Shown here: piece after piece, positions 19,226-29,525 of the stretch
How the letters are laid out: the number at the start of each line of letters is the position of its first letter
Numbering within the stretch: the stretch's first letter is position 1
From: Phascolarctos cinereus
Taxonomy: Eukaryota > Chordata > Mammalia > Diprotodontia > Phascolarctidae
Assembly (NCBI RefSeq): GCF_002099425.1
Contig: NW_018344253.1
Span: 1,488,001-1,552,000 of the forward strand
Direction of reading: 5' to 3'
DNA length: 64,000 bases
Position numbers and translations under genes: made by a program
Notes under the pieces: model-generated
Told to the model about the DNA's origin: nothing
The model's input: the letters and a program-made list of their open reading frames with translations, nothing else
The model's database searches: none

Positions 19226-21988
19226 CTGAGAAGGGTGAGATGGAAAGGAGAGAGTTAATGGTGACAATGTTGTGTGACTTGGACCAAATCACATCCCACT
19301 CTGGGCCAGCCTTCCCCTCTGCATACAGAGATGGTTGGACTAGATTTTCTCTGAGGTCTCTCTTCCCCCTCTAAGCTTCTGTGACTGCCTTCCCAAATCC
19401 ATCCACCCACACCCTCAATACATACTCCCTATTACCTCCCCCCAGGCTCCAACACCCTGATCTTTGGCCCCATTGCCCTCACCCCACCCTAGCCCCTCCT
19501 TCAAATACCTTAAAGTCTGACCTGTGCCCAAGCCCCTACTTTGCCTGCTCCAATTTCAACTCACCCAGCATGCTCACAGGGCCCAGTCTTGCGCTCACAG
19601 TTATGCCCATGAAAACCTGGTGGGCACACGCAGTGGTACTCCCCATCCCCCTCATACACACACTTCCCTCCATTCTGGCAGGGTGGCTGCTTGGTACAGA
19701 TGTGCTCATCTGGAGGGGAGATAGGGATGCCTCTGGGGACTTGCCTCTCTTCCTCCATCCTTCACCCAATACAGGATAAGGACTTCTGAGGTCCCCCCCA
19801 ATCCATGCCTAGCTTCCCACCTTTGGGACCTAGTTTCTGTTGGTATGCTTCTAAGCCACATTCCCTGTCTTAAGATCATTGCTATGTAATGAAAAGCATC
19901 CTGGGAGGCAGGTGTTGAGATCTGGGCTCCAGCCAGTGACCAGCTGTTGAGACTTTTGAGTAATTCATTTCAGGACTCTGTCTTCCTCCCATTCCCTACA
20001 ATCTCTCTCTCCCAATTCCTCATCATTAAAATTAGGACAGCACCTGTCCCACCTACCTCATAGGGTTATTACCGTAAAGAAAAATGAAAGTGAATTTTTA
20101 TTTTTGTGCCTTTCATTGTATCACTGTTCACTGTATTTACACAATGCCTATATCATGCCTACACTTTATTTATTTATTTAGGCAGCTGGGGTTAAGTGAC
20201 TCGCCCAGGGTCACACAGCTACTAAGTGTCAAGTGTTTGGTCTGAGGTCAGATTTGAACTTGGGTCCTCCTGCCATCAGGGCTGGTGCCCTATCCATTGC
20301 GCCACCTAGCTGCCCCATGCCCATACTTTGTACTAGCATACCAAACACAAGCATAGTGTGTTAAGCAAATGCTTAATAAATACCTGTTGACTTACTGACT
20401 GAATGAATATGAGTCTTTTTTTTTAAATGCAAAAGGCTATCAAAACCTAAAGGATTTGTATTACTAGGTCTCCTTTCGTTTCCCCCTTTAGGTCCATGGG
20501 GTCCCTTCCACGTTACCTGAAGGGCTCAGCAGGTGCTCCCACATCTATTCTCACCTTTGTCACAGAATTTGCCTGCCCAGCCACTACGGCAGATACACTG
20601 CCACGGTTGGTGACAGGTGCCATGCTGGCAGCCAGGCATCCTGACGCACCGCTCACAGTGTAGTCCCTCCCAGCCAGGGTCACACCTGGGGAGGAAGATG
20701 GAGGCACAAGTTATTCTGGGAGATTTCAGGAAATGAAAATAAAAGCCCACATCAAATGGAGTGTGGAGGCTGGGATCTAAGTACCCGATCCCTACATTGC
20801 AGTGAGCCCACGCCAGATGGACACAAGGTGAGTAATGCCTTGGAAAGTTTAATAAGTTGATCCATTGGCATTTCATATCCTGAGAGCAAAACACCTTTTC
20901 TGTTCTAAAATCCCAGTATGACCTGTAAAAACAAAACCTAGTCAAAGAGGTCTTCTTCATTCCTAACTTCAGCCTCACCCTGTTGTCTTTTACCATAATC
21001 CCTTCTATTGAAAAAGTCCCCATTGGCATAAGTGTACCATTAGGATTTTTCCAGTCTTCTCTAATCCTGGCTAAATCATCCCTACTCCTTTTCCTGTCTT
21101 TATTGCTCTTGTTCCTTTGCTCTCCTCACCCCTAGTTATTTTCTCCATCTGTTCACTCCACCCTTCTGACCCAGGGGACAAAAACTTTAGAGGGCAGGGG
21201 AATGTTAGTGAAACTATGGGGATAGGAAATGAATGTAGGACTAAGCAAAGTGCTCTCCAGCCCACAAAAGGCAAAAAGGACTGTGGGGTAACTGGTCCAT
21301 ATGTCCTTTCCTGGCCTAGAGGAAAGAAGCAGTGGTAGCTTGAGCCTCTGGACCCTCTGGCTTCTTGTAGGTGGGAAAGTGAGACAGGGCTAGAGTAGGG
21401 AGAATGGGGCACTTAGGAGGGGTTTTGAAAGCAGGCTAAGGATTGGGAGATCCCAAGCACCTACCTGCACGTGCCGTCAGGCTCACAACAGCCGTGGGCC
21501 AGATCACAGTGGGAACTACAGTCATCAGCTACTGGAGGTAAGAAGGTAACATTAATGTTTTGAGGTGGCACAAATCAAAGTATTCCCCAAGTAGGAAATT
21601 TGTATTTTGGGTGAGGAGAATCTTGGTCTTCTTAAGTCGGAAAATGGAGTTTTTCTCGTGAAAAAAAAAAAAAGACCTGCGTCCATTTCCACACAATCTA
21701 GTTTGGGAACAGTCAGATCCATTGGGTACCCCCCAGGGACACTGATGGTCAGTAGGGATGTAGTCCCTGCTTCTACCGGCAGAGGTCAGTGTGGGAACAG
21801 GGGACTGAGCCGGAGGCTACTCCTGGTCAGAGCAAGGGGGAGGGGAGCTGCTTCGGTAGCTTCAGCTTTCCTCCATCCCTCCTCGTGGGGTCCGGGAGCT
21901 GGGGACACTCACCATGGGTGGGCTGTGCTAATGCCCCCAGGATCCAGAGCAGGGACACGAGCTGGAGGCAGCGGCAACCGTTGGGCAT
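18484..21988 (-). CDS. DLK2: DLK2, delta-like non-canonical Notch ligand 2
   Basis: DLK2 is a single-pass membrane protein with EGF repeats and no DSL domain; it modulates Notch signalling and adipocyte differentiation. The exons, 5' to 3', are 21988-21913, 21528-21465, 20685-20555, 19709-19565 and 19225-18484. All have AG/GT borders and matching phases, and they total 1158 bp for 385 residues (human about 383). Visible parts: a signal peptide (MPNGCRCLQLVSLLWILGAL), six cysteine-rich EGF modules to about residue 247, a juxtamembrane stretch (LLRISVKEVVRQQ), a helix at about residues 307-331 (LLVLVVFGVLTATAVL), and a tail ending PEPGKTTAL. Order and orientation beside ABCC10 match human. Confidence 0.97.
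19565..19709 (-). CDS. DLK2: DLK2 exon (EGF3)
   Basis: 145 bp encoding EHICTKQPPCQNGGKCVYEG through CERKTGPCEHAG. Acceptor ctccag, donor gtgagt. Confidence 0.97.
19885..20090 (+). mobile_element. Diverged THER1/MIR-like SINE
   Basis: 'agatctgggctccagccagt', 'cctcatcattaaaattagga' and 'cctacctcatagggttatta' lie in the order of a THER1-type SINE. Confidence 0.5.
20168..20315 (-). mobile_element. tRNA-related SINE (short type) in DLK2 intron
   Basis: A sense-strand insertion relative to DLK2. A 14-bp target duplication with two mismatches flanks it (CATGCCTACACTTT at 20154-20167, CATGCCCATACTTT at 20316-20329). Confidence 0.9.
20335..20408 (+). mobile_element. L2 3'-tail fragment
   Basis: 'aagcaaatgcttaataaata' followed by 'actgactgaatgaat' matches an L2 end. 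Confidence 0.6.
20555..20685 (-). CDS. DLK2: DLK2 exon (EGF1-EGF2)
   Basis: 131 bp encoding CDPGWEGLHCERCVRMPGCQ and ending CRSGWAGKFCDK. Acceptor ccccag, donor gtgaga. Confidence 0.97.
20690..21460 (-). other. DLK2: DLK2 intron, no repeat recognised
   Basis: The intron between the 20685 and 21465 exon edges. No second gene or recognisable repeat is seen. Confidence 0.6.
21465..21528 (-). CDS. DLK2: DLK2 exon (start of EGF1)
   Basis: 64 bp encoding DDCSSHCDLAHGCCEPDGTC. Acceptor ccagtag, donor gtaggtg. Confidence 0.95.
21913..21988 (-). CDS. DLK2: DLK2 first coding exon (signal peptide)
   Basis: ATG at 21988-21986 starts MPNGCRCLQLVSLLWILGAL. The exon ends CAT-G before gtgagt. The transcript exon probably extends to 22030, where a 'ctacag' acceptor is seen, so the 5' UTR is split. 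Confidence 0.96.
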
Positions 21989-22030
21989 GGTCAGCGCCGG
22001 CCCCAGGAGGGACGGACGAAAGACGGACAC
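21989..22030 (-). other. DLK2: DLK2 5' UTR part in the ATG exon
   Basis: The minus strand has 'cctgtcctacag' just upstream of 22030, a good acceptor, so the untranslated leader probably joins here from an upstream exon ending at 22655. Confidence 0.6.
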
Positions 22031-22654
22031 CTGTAGGACAGGACAAGACAGGGCTAGAAGGGACGTAGAGACGACGGGGACAGTGCTAGAATAGAATGGA
22101 GGTTACGGGCACATAGACATAAGGAGAAAGGGCGCGGATGGCGGGGGTGGGGGAGATTCAAGGTGACGAGATCAAAACCTGGATGACAGGGGGTAGGGGG
22201 TGAAGATAAGGGGGTGGTATAAGGGGGAATGGCAGTGTAGGAGGATGTAAGGGGGTGGGGGTGTTTCTGGCAGCAGATAGAAGAGGAGGGGGCTGCGGAA
22301 AAGGGGCCGAGAGGTAGGGGCAGCAAGGTCGGAAACAGGGGGCAATCCCCAACACACAGCAATCTTCGCGCCCCCTCCTCTAACCTATGACTGAGCGCCC
22401 CCCCGCTAAAGCGTGGGGCCACTTCCACCTCCAGCCTCTCAGAGCTGTCCCCACCACTCGCTCCGGCTTGGCAACGGCACAGGGCCAAGACACCCCCATA
22501 CTACAACCCTCCCCCAAGACGCAACATTTCGATCCCCTCGCCATCTCGGAAAGGAGTCTGGTGTCTCTGAGCCCCCTGCCTCCAGTCGCTTCCCACCTGG
22601 TCTCTCCCAGCCCCCCCACCTCCCGCGCGTTCTCTCTCCAGGGTCCTCCCTCAC

Positions 22655-22900
22655 CTCGGGGTGACGGCGCCGTGCGCCCAGGAGCCCAACCAGGGAAGCG
22701 GAGTACGGAGAGCCGGGCCAGGGGATCCAATGGGATCCAGGCCAGAGCTGGGGGCTGCGCAGGGCGGCCCCCTATAGGGCCAAGGGGCCGGCCAGGAAAG
22801 CGGCATCCATGCTGAGCGCTCCGGGAATCTCCGGATCCGGGCCAGACCGGGGAGCGGCGGCGGCGGCGGCGGCGGCGGCGGCTCGGTGCGCTCAGGCCGC
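22655..22900 (-). other. DLK2: DLK2 non-coding first exon (predicted)
   Basis: On the minus strand a strong donor 'GAG|gtgagg' lies at 22655/22654 inside the CpG-rich block. The 5' limit is not determined; 22900 is a guess. If correct, the (CGG)9 tract is in the leader as (CCG)9. Confidence 0.4.
22855..22881. repeat. (CGG)9 trinucleotide tract
   Basis: Nine uninterrupted CGG units on the plus strand, in the DLK2 CpG island. Confidence 0.95.
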
Positions 22901-23037
22901 TTGCCAGGGGCGGCGTGTGCCGGCAGAACCCGGCCTCCCCCGGGGCCGCCGCCTGCCTGCCCGCCTGCCGGCCCGCCCCCCTCCCCAGTGCGCTCACTGC
23001 CTCAGGCACCGCGCCCCCAATCCAGGCAACACATCAG

Positions 23038-23077
23038 CGCACACACGCGAGAGCGCGCGCGCGCGCGCGCGCACACA

Positions 23078-23134
<57 letters not shown>
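23038..23134. repeat. (GC)10-(AC)n alternating purine-pyrimidine tract
   Basis: About ten GC units (23053-23072) run straight into about thirty AC units, with a single CATA interruption. It sits at the edge of the DLK2 CpG island. Such alternation favours Z-DNA. Confidence 0.95.
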
Positions 23135-23137
<3 letters not shown>

Positions 23138-24107
23138 CACATCTCTCACCCATCGCTCACCTCATCCCTTATATCCCCACTTCTCATTCACAAAGCTCAC
23201 ACCATCTGCAGCCGTGATCCCCGTCCATTACTGTGTTCCCCGTTTTCTCCGTCTCCAGCTCCATTTATTCAATGAGCATTTATTTAAGCACAATGTGCCA
23301 AACACTGCTAGGCTCTGGAGATACAAAAAACAAGTGAGACAGTTCCTGTCCTCAAGGAGCTTACGTTTTTGGGGCAAAGAAAGGGAGACGAAAACAATTA
23401 GGGTCGAGATTAGTAGGTGCGAGGTATACAAAGTATATACAAGGTAATCGCTGGGCACAAGAGCAGCGGGGTGGGGGTAGGGGAGAGATCAGGAAAGGCC
23501 TATAGGAGGTATCACTTGAATCTCTAGGTTTCTCTCTTTTCCTCTCCAGAAAAGCATGTGACGTTTAAACACTAGGAATTTACAAAAGGATGCTGAACAT
23601 TTTGGCCCATTCATTCCTGCCCTGAAGTTCTTATCCCCTCATTTTCCATTTTATATTCCCATCCATTCCCTCACTGGCCCCCACCCTCTTCTGCCCCCTC
23701 TTCATCACTTGTCCTCTTACCTTCTCATTTCTTCACCTCCTGATCTTACCTTCCCCTTTGTGGTCTCTCAGGTATACTTTGCAATCTTGCAGTCCCTACT
23801 CTTTCTTTTTTTTTCCCTGACTCTTCCTCTTTATCTTCTTCCTCCTCCTAGCCTCATTTAGCCTCACAACCCTCTTTTATCCTTCCAGTATAATCCCATG
23901 ACCATTCCTTAATTTTCATACCTTCCTCTTCTTGCTAACCTTCCCTTTTGTCTCAGGTAGCAGCAGTCTTCCTTTATCATTCCTCAATCCCTGCACACCT
24001 CTAAGTCCACCTCCCTCCTGTCATCCTCTAAACACTTCTGGCCTCTGAACTGTAACTTTGCAAATCCCATCTCCACACTAGCCTGACTCCAACACATTTT
24101 TTTGCCT
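23135..24107. other. Intergenic stretch upstream of DLK2
   Basis: 23265-23365 is an antisense L2-tail-like copy ('gcatttatttaagcacaatg', 'ctcaaggagcttacgttttt'). 23540-24100 is pyrimidine-rich sequence with no recognised element. Confidence 0.6.
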
Positions 24108-24240
24108 GGCCTCCTGTTGTTCAGTTGCATCCAACTCTTTGTGATCCCATTTGGGCTTTTCTTGGTAAGTATACTGGAGTGGTTTGCCACTTTCTTCTCC
24201 AGCTCATTTTATAGATGAAGAAACTAAGGCAAAGAGGATG
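24108..24240 (-). mobile_element. Long-type SINE, 3' half
   Basis: Contains antisense 'gttgttcagttgcatccaac', 'cccatttgggcttttcttgg' and 'ccagctcattttatagatga', the 3' half of the long SINE. Confidence 0.8.
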
Positions 24241-24599
24241 ATAACTAAAAATGTGTTTTCTTTTTCGAATAGGGAATCAGCAACATCTCCTTCCCATTCC
24301 TTGTGCTTTGGGTTTCTCATTTAGAACTGATTTGCATGCACATATTATTCTGCCTGCATCCTCTGTGGGTTTCCTGCCAGAATAAGAGGGACAGAGGCAG
24401 ATGGCAGAAATATCTGCCCAGCTCCATTTCTCCCTCTCTTCCTCTCCTCTCGCTCCTAAGATTTCATTAGATCATCCTTCCCTCCGGTAATCTCTCAAGC
24501 CTCTGTGACCTCTCCTATGCATTTAATTCACTCCAATATAGTTATTTATGGGTATACCTCATACTACTAGTAAATTTTAAGGTCCTAAAAGTGAGACAG

Positions 24600-24690
24600 T
24601 CCCTGCCCTTAAGGAACTTACAATCTGCACAGTGCCTAGCACATAGTAAGCACTGAATAAATCTTTTATCCATTTATCTATTCATTGGAG
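24600..24690 (+). mobile_element. L2 3'-tail fragment
   Basis: 'aaggaacttacaatctgcac' and 'gcctagcacatagtaagcac' lead to a 'gaataaatct' end. Confidence 0.6.
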
Positions 24691-24845
24691 GAAACAACAT
24701 GTACACAGATAGTAAATACACAAATTAGTCTCTAACAAAGTCTGTGTTGTTTTTTTCATCTGATACATAGGAGGTGCTTAATACATGCATATTAATTGGG
24801 GGATTCACCTTTATGTCCCTTGCCCCTCAGAGAAGATATTGAATG

Positions 24846-25002
24846 GGGGCAGCTAGGTGGCGCAGTGAATAGAGCACTGACCCTGGATTCAGGAGGACCT
24901 GAGTTCAAATCCGGCCTCAGACACATAATAACACTTACTAGCTGTGTGACCTTGGGCAAGTCACTTAACCCCATTGCCTAGCCAAAAAACAAAAAAAAAG
25001 AG
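24846..25002 (+). mobile_element. tRNA-related SINE (short type), exact ends
   Basis: It starts GGGGCAGCTAGGTGGCGCAG and ends in an A-rich tail. A perfect 17-bp target duplication AGAGAAGATATTGAATG flanks it (24829-24845, 25003-25019), which marks a relatively recent L1-type insertion. Confidence 0.96.
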
Positions 25003-25109
25003 AGAGAAGATATTGAATGTTTGTGAGACTGAACTGAATTAGAGAAGTACAAACTACTGTATAACTCGCACTGAGCTAATGGTCTTTCAGAGTCAAGGGT
25101 CCTTGTTAA

Positions 25110-25480
25110 TAAGAGACAGCCCAGAACAGTAGAAAGAACACAGAATTTGGACCCAAGTGATAGGTTTAAAGCCTGACTCTGCTGCTTACTGCCTGGGAGA
25201 CCTCAGGCAAGTCATTTCATCTTTCTTGGGCTGTTTCCCTGTCTACAGTGAGAGTGTCCCTGGGGCAGCTAGGTGGCACAGTGGATAGAGCACCAGCCCT
25301 GGAGTCAGGAAGACCTGAGTTCAAATCTGGCCTCAGACATATAACACTTACTAGTTATGTGATTTTGAGCAAGTCAACCCCAATTGCCTCACACATACAC
25401 AAAAATAGAATACTACAATGAGAGTGTCAGACTAGATGACCTCAAAGGTCCTTTCCAGCTCCAAATTTATGGTCCTAATT
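25110..25480 (+). mobile_element. THER1-like SINE, split by a younger SINE
   Basis: The outer element shows 'ctgactctgctgcttactgc', 'caggcaagtcatttcatctt' and, past the insert, 'actagatgacctcaaaggtc'. It is interrupted by the SINE at 25259-25412. Confidence 0.75.
25259..25412 (+). mobile_element. tRNA-related SINE nested in THER1-like SINE
   Basis: A 16-bp duplication with one mismatch flanks it (CTACAGTGAGAGTGTC at 25243-25258, CTACAATGAGAGTGTC at 25413-25428). Confidence 0.93.
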
Positions 25481-25638
25481 TCTTTATCATTAATAGCCCT
25501 ACTGATACTTACTAGCTTGGGGGGGGGCAGTGAATGAGATAATATATGGAAATCACTTTGTAAACCTCAATGGGATCTCTCTATCTAATATTATTATTGT
25601 TATACTTTTGGCAGCTATGACTAGCAATCATTATTATG

Positions 25639-25894
25639 GGGGAAGCTAGATGGTACGGGGGATAGAACAGTTGGCTAGGAATCAGGAAGATTCATCTCCA
25701 TGAGTTCAAATCCAGCCTTAGACATGTATTAGCTATGTGACTCTGGGCAAGTCACTTAACCCTGTTTTCCTAAGTTTTCTCATCTGTCAAATGAGCTGGA
25801 GAAGGAAATAGCAAACCACTCCAGTATCTTTGCCTAGAAAACTCCAAAAGGGGTTACAAAGAGTCATATATGACTGAAAAATGACTGAACAATA
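25639..25894 (+). mobile_element. Long-type SINE flanked by a ~45-bp duplication
   Basis: A complete long SINE from 'ggggaagctagatgg' (the left flank runs into the G's at 25638-25642) to 'gaaaaatgactgaacaa'. The flanks repeat about 45 bases (25593-25638, 25895-25939), far beyond the usual 10-20 bp. Confidence 0.85.
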
Positions 25895-25937
25895 ATTATT
25901 GTTATACTTTCTGTAGCTATAACTAGCCATTATTCAT

Positions 25938-26133
25938 AGTGGATGAAACACTGACTTTGGAGTGAAAGGATCTGGGTTTGAATCATACCTCTTCCACTTA
26001 ATATATCTGTGACCCAAGGCAAGTCATGGAATTTCCCTGGGCCTCAGTTTCCTTACATGTAAAATGAGAAGGTTGAACTAGATGACTTCAAAGGTTCCAT
26101 TCAGCTCTAATCCTAGAATCCTGTGATCCTATC
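25938..26133 (+). mobile_element. THER1-like SINE
   Basis: 'gatctgggtttgaatcatac', 'gggcctcagtttccttacat' and 'gaactagatgacttcaaagg' occur in order. Confidence 0.75.
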
Positions 26134-26344
26134 CTGGGTCTTTCGACTAATTCCCTCTTCTCAAAATTCTAACTCAGAACATTTTTTCCAGGTAATCATC
26201 CCTTTACTGTAACAATGGCACAAACTACTTATTTTATGTTTACACTTTGCATTATGTTCCTTTGTATTTGCTTCTTGGCACTCTTCTTGTGTCATATCCA
26301 TTTCATGGTGGGTAGTAATATGCATTGTGACTCTCCTACGCCCT

Positions 26345-26557
26345 GTTTTGGACACCTCAGAATGTCAGAGCTGGAAGCGATCGTTGAGATCACTTAGTCC
26401 AATCCCTTCATTTTATGGAGAAGGAAACTGAAGACTAGAGAGGGGAGGTGATTAACCCAAGGTCTCACAACTAGCAGTTGGCAGAACCAGGATTCAAATC
26501 CAAGTCTCCTGACTCCTGGTCCAGTGTTCTTCCCACCAAAGCATGCTACCTCCCAAA
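26345..26557 (+). mobile_element. MIR-like SINE
   Basis: 'cattttatggagaaggaaac', 'aaggtctcacaactagcagt' and 'ccagtgttcttcccaccaaa' fit the MIR-like type. Confidence 0.65.
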
Positions 26558-26559
26558 AT

Positions 26560-27260
26560 GAGATCTCTCTAAGAGTGAGGAGCACAACCCCCTTATTAGA
26601 CTGGGAGGCTCCTGAAAGACCACACATCTCCTCCTTCTTTTGTGTTCTCCAAACTTTCCCACCAGTGCCTGCACACAGTGGGTCTTTGTTGTGTAGGTAC
26701 TGAAAATCAGAGGAGAGAATTGGTCAAAACCATGGATTGGATTAGACAAATCACTTCCATTCTCTGAAGTAGTGTCATCATCTGCAAAATAAAGAACAGT
26801 GTCGATTTCATGAATTCCCCATTCTCTGTCTGTTGGTGTTTCCCAGTGTTTCTTCATAAACCTTTAATACCCACCTCTCTCAGTCCCAGGACCTATACCT
26901 AACAAAGCAGATTGAATTCAGAGGTCCTCTGGATACTGTCTGTAGCCATGGTGTAGCTCATTCCACCCCACCACCAAATCCCTCCCTCCCATTGTGAGCA
27001 TAGAAAGAGTCAAGGATCGGAGAACTACTTAGAATAACTCAAAAGCTAAGTGCAGGAAACCTTTGGGGGTGGGGATGAACGTCCACACAGCCGTAAGCCC
27101 CTTGCAAAGTCCTCTATACTTTGGATACCAAGAACAGAGTTGAATAGGGGTGATAATAATTGAAGCCTGGTTCTGTCCCTTTCTCCAGGGTCCTTTTACT
27201 GATCGGTTCTGCATTTTTGTGCATTGCTTGTGCTCCCACTGTTTGTTCGTGCACAACCCA
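26560..27260. other. Intergenic, nothing recognised
   Basis: No gene, RNA or clear repeat seen in these 700 bases. Confidence 0.5.
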
Positions 27261-27261
27261 T

Positions 27262-27470
27262 AAGCAGTTAGGAAGTTAGGAGTTAGGAAGACCTGGGTTT
27301 AGATCTGGCCGCAGGCACTTACTAGCCTACACAAACCATTTGACTCGGTCAGTCTCACTTTCTTCACCTGTAAAATGAGCTGGAGAAGGAAACCACTCCA
27401 ATATTTTTGCCAAAGAAACCCTAAATGCGGCCACGAAAAGTCAGACACAACTGAAATAACTGAACAACAA
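27262..27470 (+). mobile_element. Long-type SINE, diverged
   Basis: 'gaagacctgggtttagatct', 'cctgtaaaatgagctggaga' and 'aactgaataactgaac'-like 3' words are present. Confidence 0.75.
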
Positions 27471-27639
27471 CCAAGATGAGAGTCTCTTCAAATAAAAAGG
27501 TCTCCTTGTGTCCATCCTTCAGTATCAGTCCTTGACTCAGCTCACTTGATGTACTTATCTCCTGTTTCTTCCTAATAGGAATTCCCAGATCCATTCTGAC
27601 TGGTCTCCTCAATATTCCCATTCCAAGGAGTTCATGAAG

Positions 27640-28225
27640 TTTTTAGGTTGCCAAGTCTTACTGATTCTACCTTCATAACATTTCTTCCATTCCACTCATA
27701 AAAGAACTGCCTTGGTTCAAGCCCTCATCACTTCTCACTCGAGCTATCACACCAGCCTCCTACTTGGTCTCCCTGTGTTCAATTTCTCTCACCAATCCAT
27801 TGTTTGCCCAGTCAAATTAATATTTCTGAAATACAGATCTGACTATATAACTCAGCTCTACTCAAAACTTGTTAGTAGAGCTAGGTTTCCTCATCTGTAA
27901 AATAAGCTGGAGAAGGAAATGGCAAACTACTCCACTATCTTTGCCAAAAAACCCCAAATGGGGTCACAAAGAGCTGGTCATGACTGAAACAATTCAACAA
28001 CAACACTCATTATCAGATAAAACATAAATTCTTCCATCTGGGATTTAAATTCCTCCACAGCCTGGCTCCTACCTACCTCTCCAGACATTTCAGACAGTAT
28101 GACCCACCATGCCATAAACTCAACATTCCAACCAAACTTCCTAGTCTTTTCTTAGCTCTACCTGTGATTTCTATGGGTGGGCAGGGACTCTTTCATTTCT
28201 TTTTTTTTTTCATCTTTGTATACCC
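27640..28225 (+). mobile_element. L2/L3-class LINE 3' region, split by a SINE
   Basis: 'caagccctcatcacttctca', 'cacagcctggctcctaccta' and similar words follow the order of the fuller L2 copy at 45080. The SINE at 27880-28003 interrupts it. Confidence 0.65.
27880..28003 (+). mobile_element. 5'-truncated long-type SINE nested in L2-like LINE
   Basis: Begins at 'tttcctcatctgtaaaataa' and runs through 'aaaccccaaatggggtcaca' to a (CAA)n tail. Confidence 0.8.
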
Positions 28226-28565
28226 AGGCAGCTTGGCCTGGTGGGTAGAAATCTGATCTTGAAGTAAGGAAGACATGGGTCATTCACTTAGAACCAGCTC
28301 AAACAGTTCCCAAGAGCAAATTTGTTCAATTTTCAATGTGAGCATTGACACTTCAGAAATTGGCGGATACTACAAATCAATGCTTGACTTATTGTTTTAT
28401 TGAATATCTCTAAGCTTAAGAAAGTGATGATAGAAATATTAATAATGTAGGTTAAACTTTAAGTGTGTTGAATGTACTTTCCCCCCCACTTCTGCCCCAG
28501 AGAGCCTGTTGTTAAACGGTCCTATCTCTGACACATAGCTAATGATGGGCAAGTCACTTCACTGT
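28225..28565 (+). mobile_element. Old SINE with a ~240-bp unidentified insert
   Basis: The SINE head 'ggcagcttggcctggtgggt' lies at about 28226, and its 3' part 'gatgggcaagtcacttcact' at about 28540. Between them (about 28277-28520) is unrelated AT-rich sequence of unknown type. Confidence 0.5.
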
Positions 28566-28945
28566 TCGGTGCCCGAGGTAAGCTTTTAAGACTGTAAGTT
28601 ATGGACAAGTTGGGATCTGTATCTCTGGAGATAATTTCCACACCAGGAGTCCGCTATACTGGTGAAATTGCAGGTCTAGACCAAACATAACCAAAAAAAC
28701 AACCCCACTCTCCACCCCCAACCTGCTAGTACCCCACACAGTATACAAGGAGACATTGTAAAGGTGGTTAATAAATGATCCTTGAGTTGAGGTATTTCCC
28801 ACCTGGAATGCTCTCCTTCCCTCCCCCGATTTTTATCTGTCCTAAAAATGTATAGCTGCCAATGTATGTTTAATGGGTTTTGTTGTTGTGTCAAGCTAAT
28901 AAGCTGTCCTAAGTCCTTCCTCCTCTGAAAAGCTTTCCCTAACTA
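28566..28945. other. Intergenic, nothing recognised
   Basis: No gene or confident repeat seen. Confidence 0.4.
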
Positions 28946-28947
28946 CA

Positions 28948-29205
28948 GTCTGGGCAGCTAGATGTCACAGTGGATAGAGCTTGGCTCTTGGAGTCAAAAA
29001 GATTCATCTTCTTGAATTCAAATCTATGTCTTCAGACGCTTCCTAGCTGTGTGACCCTGGGCAAATCACTTAACTCTATTTGCCTCAGTTTCTTCATCTG
29101 TAAAATGAGCTAGAGAAAGGAATGGAAAACTGCTCCAGGGTCTCTGACAAGAAACCCAAATGGGGTGGTGAAGCATCGAACTCAACTGAAAATGACTGAA
29201 CAGAG
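28948..29205 (+). mobile_element. Long-type SINE
   Basis: Full order from 'gggcagctagatgtcacagt' to 'actgaaaatgactgaacag'. Confidence 0.88.
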
Positions 29206-29310
29206 GAAGCAAGATGATGTGGATAGAGCACTCAACTTGAAGTAAGAGAAACTTGGGTTCTAGCCCTGTGACCCTGGGCAAGTCACTTAACTTCTGAGTA
29301 CCCCAGGCAA
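29206..29310 (+). mobile_element. SINE fragment
   Basis: 'gatgtggatagagcactcaa' and 'ccctgtgaccctgggcaagt' form a shortened copy directly after the previous SINE. Confidence 0.7.
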
Positions 29311-29525
29311 GACCATAAATTACAGAGAAAGTGCTGATCTTCCCCACCTCCACATCATTCTGCTGCCTTCACTCTGGCCACCATTCCCATCTTCTCTCCC
29401 CACCTCCACCCCTCTTTTTGCATTATCTTGCCCAGAATCAGGCCATCTACACATCAGGCAGCCTCCCCCCACCCCATCTCCCAGCTTCTCTTTGTAGGTT
29501 GTCTTCCCCAATTAGAATATCAGTT

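Larger units (their letters stand above)
22380..23060 (-). promoter_or_regulatory. DLK2: CpG-island promoter of DLK2
   Basis: The block is GC-rich with many CpGs, unlike the rest of the region, and sits immediately upstream of the DLK2 coding exons. It has GC-box-like words, (CGG)9 and an adjoining GC/CA alternating tract. No TATA box is obvious. Long open frames in this block are GC artefacts. Confidence 0.75.

Noticed and set aside
22380-23009. Long open frames on both strands in the DLK2 CpG island
   Set aside because: They come from GC-rich, stop-poor sequence with CGG and CA repeats. No domain or splice logic supports them.
24846-25002. Possible tRNA gene in SINE heads
   Set aside because: The tRNA-related head lacks an intact cloverleaf and sits in a dispersed repeat with target duplications.
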